DNA from: Bacteroidales bacterium UBA5833
GTDB taxonomy: Bacteria; Bacteroidota; Bacteroidia; Bacteroidales; Lentimicrobiaceae
Reading direction: 5' to 3'
DNA length: 20,845 nt
NCBI GenBank assembly: GCA_002433025.1
Contig: DJGZ01000009.1
Location: forward strand, 15,403-36,247
Shown here: positions 14,910-20,845 of the stretch, in pieces
Layout of the letters: every line of letters starts with the position of its first letter
Numbering within the stretch: the first letter of the stretch is position 1
Position numbers and translations under genes: made by a program
The notes under the pieces: model-generated
Database searches by the model: none
Told to the model about the DNA's origin: nothing
What the model saw: the letters and a program-made list of their open reading frames with translations, nothing else

Positions 14910-15167
14910 ATTTTTTATAATGCTCATCAGGAAATGCATCTTCCCTGCTGTACAGGGCAAAAACCACAGAACCGTTTGAATTGCGCAATACATTTACATT
15001 AATTGTTAAATCGCAGGTTTCCTGATTCTGATTGTTAAATGAAGTAAGGAGAAAACTGAGTACAATGAGTTCGATAATTCTGAAAGTCCTGTCCATTTCA
15101 GGGGTTTTTAATGATGAAAAAGCACCTCATGATTACCGGGTGTAATTTTTCGAAAGCATGGGGCGAG

Positions 15168-15211
15168 GGCTGATGAGAGAGGCCGGATATTTTCCGGCAT
15201 TTGCATCAGCC
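15168..15211. repeat. Two-step intergenic hairpin after the RND pump gene
   Basis: Outer arms ggctgatg (15168-15175) and catcagcc (15204-15211) pair perfectly. Inner arms gccgga (15182-15187) and tccggc (15193-15198) form a second stem, with a short internal loop between. It starts 18 bp after the pump gene's stop codon on the minus strand. No T-run follows, so it is a possible 3'-end stabiliser or processing site rather than a classic terminator. Confidence 0.65.
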
Positions 15212-15228
15212 GCTTCACCTCCGGGAAA

Positions 15229-18200
15229 TCATAATTCATGCTCAACCATCAGACCTGCCTTTATGGCTTTACGGCTTGCTTTTCTATCCGCCAGCTTTTC
15301 CTTTATCGTATCTACGATGTAATACATCATAGGGACCAGATACACCGTCAGAATCATGGATGAAAGCAATCCACCGATAATAACCCATGCCAGGCCGTTT
15401 TTCCATTCGCTAGCGGTACCTTTAGCCAGAGCAATCGGCAACATACCGATTGCCATGGATAGTGTCGTCATTAAAATCGGCCGCATGCGCTCTTTGCCGG
15501 CGATGGTGAGTGCTTCTTTAAAATGCCTGCCCTGCGCTTTTAACTGGTTTGTAAAATCCACAATCAGGATGGCATTTTTTGTCACCAGACCCATAAGCAT
15601 GATCAATCCCAACTGTGCAAACAGGGTAAGATCGTTTAACGACAGGTTTAACGCCAGGAATGCCCCGATGACGGCCATCGGGATGGCGAACAAAGCCACA
15701 AACGGATAGATGTAGCTGTCATAAAGGGCAATCATAATCAGGTAGATCAATAAAAATGAGATAAGCAGCACCGAACCCAAAGCCCCGAAACTTTCATTCT
15801 GTGTTTTGATATCGGCGCCCCAGGTCAGTTTCACGCCTTCGGGCAAAGGTTTCTTCTCCAGGAAGTCAATTACATCATCCGCAAGGGTTCCCGAGGGCCT
15901 CCCGAACGATTCCGACGTAATTGTAACCGACGGCTGCCTGTCAAGTCGTTCGAGCAACGATGGCGAGTTGTCTTGTTTCACTTCTGCAAATTGCGACAAT
16001 TCAACGGGAATATTCATCGGATTTACTAAAGAAAGGCGCTGCACATCCTCAAAGTTCCTGCGGTCAAAGTCATCCAGCCATATCCTTACAGGATATTCTG
16101 TTCCGCTTTCTGTTAAAGAAGCATCATCGTTTCCTGTAAAAGCGGTTCTTAAGTTTAATCCCACATAAGCAGTATTCAAGCCGAGGCGCTGCATCTTGTC
16201 CTTATCGGGGATCACCTTGTATTCAGGACTTCCTTCTTTGACCGACAACTGCACATTATCGGCACCCGGAATCTGTTCTATCGCGGCTTTCATCTCATTG
16301 CCCGTTTTCATTACCAGGGCCGGATCGTTGCCGCTCAGGGTAATTTTTATGGGTGCCTGCTTAGGAAGTAAGCCTAACACAGCCATGGAAAAATTAACGC
16401 CGGCAAACTCTTTATTCAATGCTTCGCGAAGCGATTTCATAAAAGTTTCTGTATTTATATCCCTTTCTTTTTCAGGCTTTAACTGAATGGTGAATTCCGA
16501 AAGATTGGCTGAGCCAACGCCTGAACTCCCGATCCCTGTGCCAGGCCCGGCCACATTGCTGAAAAGTGTTGACACCTCAGGCTGTTGCAGTATAAAATTC
16601 TCTATCTCCCAGGAACGGATATTGTTCTCCTGTACAGTGGTAGTTTTGTCATATTCCAGGTTCAGCCGGAATTTTCCCTGATCACCCGTTGACATCATTT
16701 CCTTGCCTATGATACCCTGCTGCATCATAACGCCCGTCATTACCAGGAGAAAAATCACAATTCCTGAAAAGAACAGTTTATGCGAAAGAACCCATTCCAA
16801 CTGATGGCCATACCAATCGGTAAATGATGATAGCTGCCTTTCGAACCAGAGCAGAAAACGGTTGATTATGTTGGTCGGTAGCAAATCTTCCTTTTTCCCG
16901 ATTCGCGAGGCCAGCCAGGGGACCAGTGTAAACCCGACCAGCAAGCTGGTAAGGGTCGAAGTGATTACCACAATGGAAAACTGTTTCAGCATATCGGCCA
17001 CAAACACCTGCAAAAACAAAATAGGCAGAAACACTACTACATCGACCAGGGTGATTGAAATAGCCGAAAAACCAATCTCCATTCGTCCTTCCAATGCCGC
17101 AACTCCTTTATCCTTGCCCATGTCGATGTGACGCTGAATGTTTTCAAGAATCACAATGGCATCATCCACCAGAATCCCGATAATCAGCGACATGGCCAGC
17201 AGGGTCATCAGATTTAAGGTGAAACCCATCAGCCACATCACCGCAAAGGCCGTAATCAGAGAGGTTGGAATGGCAACCAGTACGATCAGAGAATTCCGGT
17301 AGCTGCGCAAGAACAGGAACATAACCAGCGAAACCAGGATCACCGCCAGTATCAGGTCGAACACCACTGAATTTACCGCTGCAATCGTCAGGTCGGTTGA
17401 ATCATCGGCAACCGCAAACTTCACTCCATACTGTGTATTGGCCGCTTCGATCTGCTGTAGTTTTTCACGAACCAGTTTTGAAACTTCCACGGCATTGGCA
17501 TCACCTTGCTTTTTCAATAAAAGCCCTATCCCGTTTTTGCCGTTATAACGGCTTACGGAACTTACCTCCTTCACACCGTCAACTACATTGGCTACATCTT
17601 TAACATAAACCGGACTTCCGGGCATCGGCATAGCCACCTGAACATTCATAATATCTTTTACACTTGCAAATTTCCCGGTCAACCTTACAGAATTGCTTTC
17701 CTTATCGGTTTGCGCCTTACCGGCAGGCAAATCGATTCCTGAGCGATTGATGGCTTCTACAACCTGATAAAGTGAGATTTTATAAAGTTTCAATTTATCC
17801 TGATCTGCCTTTACCTGAATTTCGCGTTCTTCACCACCCAGCATCGTAATTTCGGCAACGCCTTTAAGCTGCTGCATCTGAGGCAGGTAATCATCTTTCA
17901 TTTTCTGGTAAAACTCAGTTGCCGGCAGGTTACTTGTTGCGCTGATCGAAATGATCGGCAGATCGTTCGGAGAAACCTTGCTCATGACCGGACTTAAGAT
18001 ATCGGCAGGCAGGTCTTTGCGGATATTGTCAATGTAGCGCTGGGCATCCTGCATGGCAATGCTCAGATCCGTGCCATATTTCAGGTTGGCGATAATGACA
18101 GAGGCATTGGGCATCGATTTGGTTTCCAGGTAGTCAACGCCTTCAAGATTTGACAGTGCATCCTCTATCTTTCTGGATACAGAGGTTTCAACTTCATCCG

Positions 18201-18366
18201 GCTCTGCCCCGGGATACATTGTTTTTATTACTATGACCGGTTGGTTAAAGTCGGGCAACAGCTCATAGCCCAGATTTTTAAAGCCTATGATCCCCAAAAG
18301 GGTAAATACGCTGAAAAGAACGATGATCAGCGACGGCCGGTTGATTGATATTTTTGTAATGTTCAT
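15229..18366 (-). CDS. RND efflux pump, inner-membrane transporter (HAE1/AcrB-type)
   Basis: A 1045-residue proton-driven inner-membrane exporter, full length for the HAE-1 group. It starts with the cytoplasmic helix and first membrane segment (ISINRPSLIIVLFSVFTLLG). A large periplasmic loop follows (~33-330), then TM2-6, a second loop (~555-865) and TM8-12. The proton-relay aspartates are D401 and D402 in GILVDDAIVILENI, and the paired lysine is K930 in VTKNAILIVDF, equivalent to AcrB D407, D408 and K940. These residues and the absence of heavy-metal-type motifs favour drug or organic-solute export, but the substrate cannot be read from sequence. It is last in the operon, 12 bp after the adaptor gene. 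The ATG at 18366 is the natural start. Confidence 0.95.
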   Translation of the reverse strand: MNITKISINRPSLIIVLFSVFTLLGIIGFKNLGYELLPDFNQPVIVIKTMYPGAEPDEVETSVSRKIEDALSNLEGVDYLETKSMPNASVIIANLKYGTDLSIAMQDAQRYIDNIRKDLPADILSPVMSKVSPNDLPIISISATSNLPATEFYQKMKDDYLPQMQQLKGVAEITMLGGEEREIQVKADQDKLKLYKISLYQVVEAINRSGIDLPAGKAQTDKESNSVRLTGKFASVKDIMNVQVAMPMPGSPVYVKDVANVVDGVKEVSSVSRYNGKNGIGLLLKKQGDANAVEVSKLVREKLQQIEAANTQYGVKFAVADDSTDLTIAAVNSVVFDLILAVILVSLVMFLFLRSYRNSLIVLVAIPTSLITAFAVMWLMGFTLNLMTLLAMSLIIGILVDDAIVILENIQRHIDMGKDKGVAALEGRMEIGFSAISITLVDVVVFLPILFLQVFVADMLKQFSIVVITSTLTSLLVGFTLVPWLASRIGKKEDLLPTNIINRFLLWFERQLSSFTDWYGHQLEWVLSHKLFFSGIVIFLLVMTGVMMQQGIIGKEMMSTGDQGKFRLNLEYDKTTTVQENNIRSWEIENFILQQPEVSTLFSNVAGPGTGIGSSGVGSANLSEFTIQLKPEKERDINTETFMKSLREALNKEFAGVNFSMAVLGLLPKQAPIKITLSGNDPALVMKTGNEMKAAIEQIPGADNVQLSVKEGSPEYKVIPDKDKMQRLGLNTAYVGLNLRTAFTGNDDASLTESGTEYPVRIWLDDFDRRNFEDVQRLSLVNPMNIPVELSQFAEVKQDNSPSLLERLDRQPSVTITSESFGRPSGTLADDVIDFLEKKPLPEGVKLTWGADIKTQNESFGALGSVLLISFLLIYLIMIALYDSYIYPFVALFAIPMAVIGAFLALNLSLNDLTLFAQLGLIMLMGLVTKNAILIVDFTNQLKAQGRHFKEALTIAGKERMRPILMTTLSMAIGMLPIALAKGTASEWKNGLAWVIIGGLLSSMILTVYLVPMMYYIVDTIKEKLADRKASRKAIKAGLMVEHEL

Positions 18367-18378
18367 GATCTGCAGCTA

Positions 18379-19428
18379 TTAATTGACAATTACATTTGCT
18401 CCGTCAAAAAGATTGATGAATCCGTTGGCAACAATGATGTCGCCGCTCACCAGGCCTGCCGAAACAATGACTTTATTCTCCACCCTTTTTGAAACAGTGA
18501 TGTCACGGAGAACTGCCTGCCCGTCTTTCACCAGGTAAACCTGTGGTTGAATGTTTGACCCGACAATTACAGATGCAGGGACAATGAGGTGTTTTTCAGA
18601 ATCAGTATTTTTCCGTTGTACTTTGCCGAACATCCCTGACTTGATTTTCAGATCGGCCGTATTGCTTAACGTAAACTGAACCGGAAAACTATTTCCCATA
18701 TTGGATTTACTGCCTGTCATGGTCAGTCTCCCGGTGAGAACAGTTCCGGGATAAACATCCGGTGAAATCGTGTACAATTCATTCATTGAAAATTGATTCA
18801 ATTCGCCTTCAGGTACGTTGGCCGTGAACCTCAGCTGCGAAATATCCGTTATCTGCAGCAGGGGAATGCCCGGGGCAGCAAAAGCCCCTTCCTCGGTCAG
18901 TTTGGCTGTAACAATTCCGTTAAAAGGCGCATGAATGGTTGTTTTCCTGATTTGTTCAAGTAAAGTAGCCTTCTGCACCCGGGCCGATCGCAAAGCCAGG
19001 TCAGTCTTTTCTACCTGTATACCCTGAACAGCATCTGCTTTGGCAAGAATTATGTAACGCTGAAGATCGTCTTCCAACCCTTCAATCTGAATTTCAACAG
19101 TTTGCAGCTGAAGTTTCAACAGGGCATTGTCCAGCTGAATGAGAGGCTGCCCTTTTTTAACTGTGCTTCCCACATCAACAAGCACTGAATTAATCCTGCC
19201 CTGTAACTCCGAGCTGATCTTCGTTTCCTTATTGGGCTCAAAAGTCCCGGGACAGGAGATGTCACTGTCGATGCTTTCTGCCTGCAGCGTAATCGCCTGC
19301 ACTTTGATGGCCTCTTCCTTGTTGTACTGATAAACTCTGTTTATCGTGGTTTCCTTGTTGCCCCTGAGCCTCAGGATCATTATGGCAACGATTGCCACTG
19401 CCAGGATTAAATAGATTATTTTTTTCAT
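18379..19428 (-). CDS. RND efflux periplasmic adaptor (membrane fusion protein)
   Basis: A 349-residue HlyD/AcrA-type adaptor linking the inner-membrane pump to the outer channel. The N-terminus (MKKIIYLILAVAIVAIMILR) is an uncleaved-looking membrane anchor with no lipobox cysteine. The lipoyl half-motifs lie at ~72-100 (GRINSVLVDVGSTVKKGQPL) and ~166-200 (TIHAPFNGIVTAKLTEEGAF). They flank a short helical hairpin (~105-160) that would contact the channel. Beta-barrel (LRFTANVPEGEL) and membrane-proximal (LIVPASVIVGSNIQPQVYLV) domains follow. It is the second gene of the operon, 25 bp after the channel gene. The chain is shorter than AcrA, mainly because the helical hairpin is short, as is common in Bacteroidota. 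Confidence 0.93.
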   Translation of the reverse strand: MKKIIYLILAVAIVAIMILRLRGNKETTINRVYQYNKEEAIKVQAITLQAESIDSDISCPGTFEPNKETKISSELQGRINSVLVDVGSTVKKGQPLIQLDNALLKLQLQTVEIQIEGLEDDLQRYIILAKADAVQGIQVEKTDLALRSARVQKATLLEQIRKTTIHAPFNGIVTAKLTEEGAFAAPGIPLLQITDISQLRFTANVPEGELNQFSMNELYTISPDVYPGTVLTGRLTMTGSKSNMGNSFPVQFTLSNTADLKIKSGMFGKVQRKNTDSEKHLIVPASVIVGSNIQPQVYLVKDGQAVLRDITVSKRVENKVIVSAGLVSGDIIVANGFINLFDGANVIVN

Positions 19429-19453
19429 GGTGATTATTTTTGAATCATGAGTT

Positions 19454-20797
19454 TTAGTTGTTTTCAGAAAGCAGATTTCCGGTTACGCGCTTGTATTCAA
19501 GTTCGGCCCTGCGCAGATCAATCAATGCCGCAATATAATTTTGCTGTGCTTCACGAAGGGCATTGTCTGCCAGAATCACATCCGTAATATTTGCTGTTCC
19601 CTGACTGTTTTGCAAAACGGTATTGCTGTATATCTTTTCAGCAAGATCAACCTGGGCACTCACCGTGGCGATGGTGGTACTTGCAATGCTGTACTGCATC
19701 TCGGCATTAATCAGGTCGAGGCGGGCTTTTTCTGCTACCATTTCCTTCTGAACCATTGACTTATCTACTTCAATCTTTTTCGCGGCAATCTTACGTTTTG
19801 TATTCATCCCATTGAACAGCGGCACTGAAAGCTGCACACCAACATAACCTATCGGGTGGAAATTGAAAAAGCTGTCGGATCCTGTGGTGCCGAAGCCGTT
19901 ACTACCATATACGCCATATGCGTTCAGCGAAGGAAGGCGTGAATTTTTCAGCGCATTCACCTCCGACAGACTGAATTCCAGTTTCTTTTCGATCAACAGC
20001 ATATCCGTGATTGTCCCGGGCCTGAAATCAACTTCAGCAACTGAAGTTTCGTACACCGACACATGGATGGAATCGGTAACCGGCTTCCCCATCAGGAATT
20101 TCAGCGCATTCAGGGCCTGCCTGTGCCGGGATGATATCGTATTTCGCTGGGTTGTTAACTGCTCCAGTTGCAGTTTCAGCCTGTCAACGTCAGTACTTTT
20201 GGCTAACTGCTGTTGATAAAGTAAAGTCGCTGTTTGCACCAGTTTATTGGTATTAGCAATATTGCTATCCATGAACGCCAACTGATTCAAAAGGACCTGG
20301 GCATTGTAGTAAACACCGGAAATCTCCACCACCACATCCTCATCTGTTTTAATCTTTTGTATTTCAGCAAGTTCAACAGCTATTTCCGTGCTTTTTATTG
20401 CCCCCAGTCCAACCGGATTGAAGAGCGGCACAGCAAGCTGCAGGTTTGCATTCAGGTTCTGAGGTACACCGAACTGAATCTCTTTGTACGCGCCTTCCGG
20501 GCCTCCAAAAGCAGCCTGGGGCATGATCTGATAGGGCTGATCGGTATAATACCGGTAGTCAGCGAATCCGTTCAGTCTGGGCATCAGTGTACTTTTTGCC
20601 TCGCGGTTCTTTTCACCGGCCATCAAACCGTCCAGGCGGGCTATTCTGATGTTTCTGTTGTGAAGCAATGCGGTGTCAATGCATTGCCTCAATGAGTGTG
20701 TCTGCGTGTGTGCCGGAATATACATCAGCAACAGTAAACCTGTCAAAATGCCGGCTAAAAATCCCGACATGTTCCGTATTTGCCTGTGATTATTCAT
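19454..20797 (-). CDS. TolC-family outer-membrane efflux channel
   Basis: A 447-residue outer-membrane factor. It begins with a signal peptide (RNMSGFLAGILTGLLLLMYI, cleaved near AHTQ) and then the typical opening SLRQCIDTALLHNRNIRIARL. It consists of two structural repeats of long helices with beta strands between (QLAVPLFNPVGLGA and QLSVPLFNGMNTKRK are the paired strand-turn motifs) and ends in an ELEYKRVTGNL helix. The frame is open to an ATG at 20833, but a TAnnTTTG box sits at 20836-20843 and transcription should begin at about that codon. The ATG at 20797 is therefore preferred, giving a leader of ~33 nt. It is the first gene of the tripartite operon; any regulator must lie beyond the window. 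Confidence 0.93.
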   Translation of the reverse strand: MNNHRQIRNMSGFLAGILTGLLLLMYIPAHTQTHSLRQCIDTALLHNRNIRIARLDGLMAGEKNREAKSTLMPRLNGFADYRYYTDQPYQIMPQAAFGGPEGAYKEIQFGVPQNLNANLQLAVPLFNPVGLGAIKSTEIAVELAEIQKIKTDEDVVVEISGVYYNAQVLLNQLAFMDSNIANTNKLVQTATLLYQQQLAKSTDVDRLKLQLEQLTTQRNTISSRHRQALNALKFLMGKPVTDSIHVSVYETSVAEVDFRPGTITDMLLIEKKLEFSLSEVNALKNSRLPSLNAYGVYGSNGFGTTGSDSFFNFHPIGYVGVQLSVPLFNGMNTKRKIAAKKIEVDKSMVQKEMVAEKARLDLINAEMQYSIASTTIATVSAQVDLAEKIYSNTVLQNSQGTANITDVILADNALREAQQNYIAALIDLRRAELEYKRVTGNLLSENN

Positions 20798-20835
20798 TTG
20801 TCTGATTTTTTTGTGTTCAATCACTAAGTACATGA

Positions 20836-20843
20836 CAAAAATA
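20836..20843 (-). promoter_or_regulatory. -7 promoter element of the RND efflux operon
   Basis: On the minus strand this is TATTTTTG, an exact TAnnTTTG match. The -33 box would lie outside the window. Its position settles the start of the channel gene at 20797. Confidence 0.6.
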
Positions 20844-20845
20844 GG

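Larger units (their letters stand above)
14432..15096 (-). pseudogene. DUF2141 family gene disrupted by a palindromic insertion
   Basis: The 5' part (15096 to ~14910) encodes an N-terminal hydrophobic segment (IIELIVLSFLLTSF) and the DUF2141 opening CDLTINVNVLRNSNGSVVFA, through FPDEHYKK. It then runs into TAA at 14893-14895, inside the inserted element. The 3' part (from ~14694 to 14432) encodes the rest: VTFENLPAGRYAVNILHDEN, PKEGIGFSN, and the conserved end FLKASFDLL...KIIYM. Removing 14704-14909 and one copy of the 9-bp direct repeat ATTTTTTAT rejoins the parts in frame (...EHYKK-YLRKMTGEI...) to give ~149 residues, normal for the family. DUF2141 proteins are small exported beta-sandwich proteins of unknown function. 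The downstream half could still be translated from an internal start, but would lack a signal peptide. Confidence 0.85.

Overview
The window looks like chromosomal DNA of a member of the Bacteroidota (Bacteroidales/Marinilabiliales-like, species not determinable). Four things point there. Several genes are preceded by the Bacteroidota sigma -7 element TAnnTTTG, in one case with a -33 TTTG. Starts mostly lack Shine-Dalgarno sequences. One protease ends in a type IX secretion (T9SS) type A sorting domain. The envelope proteins are of Bacteroidota type (TANFOR-like, DUF2141). I saw no rRNA, tRNA, CRISPR array or intact transposase gene.

Layout. 1-486 is non-coding and repeat-rich: a ~110-bp direct repeat, nested short repeats and small palindromes. 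516-1985 (+) is a GC-rich, secreted C10 (streptopain-like) cysteine protease; it is the only plus-strand gene called. Everything else is on the minus strand. 2071-2754 is a DUF4395 membrane protein. 4155-2923 is a fluoride-response operon: a -7 element, a fluoride (crcB) riboswitch starting almost at the transcription start, crcB, a DUF190 gene overlapping it by ATGA, and a DsrE-like gene. 13314-4231 is a three-gene envelope operon: a ~560-residue outer-membrane beta-barrel, a 1883-residue exported multidomain protein and a five-FnIII exported protein. Its promoter is a good TTTG-N20-TAnnTTTG match, followed immediately by a perfect 12-bp hairpin. 15096-13527 holds a DUF2141 gene split by a ~206-bp non-autonomous palindromic element, then an OMPLA-like outer-membrane phospholipase. 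20797-15229 is a complete tripartite RND efflux operon (TolC-type channel, membrane-fusion adaptor, HAE1-type pump).

How the genes work together. The fluoride operon would sense cytoplasmic fluoride in its leader RNA and export it through the Fluc channel. The RND operon encodes every envelope layer of an efflux pump. The barrel/giant/FnIII operon looks like one exported assembly; I know of no characterised function for it, and it is the best candidate here for an undescribed system. The DUF2141 insertion is the clearest evolutionary event: collapsing the 9-bp flanking duplication restores an in-frame ~149-residue protein.

Limits: all family assignments were made by eye from motifs and architecture, with no database search. 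Promoters, the riboswitch and hairpins were read from consensus and manual base pairing.
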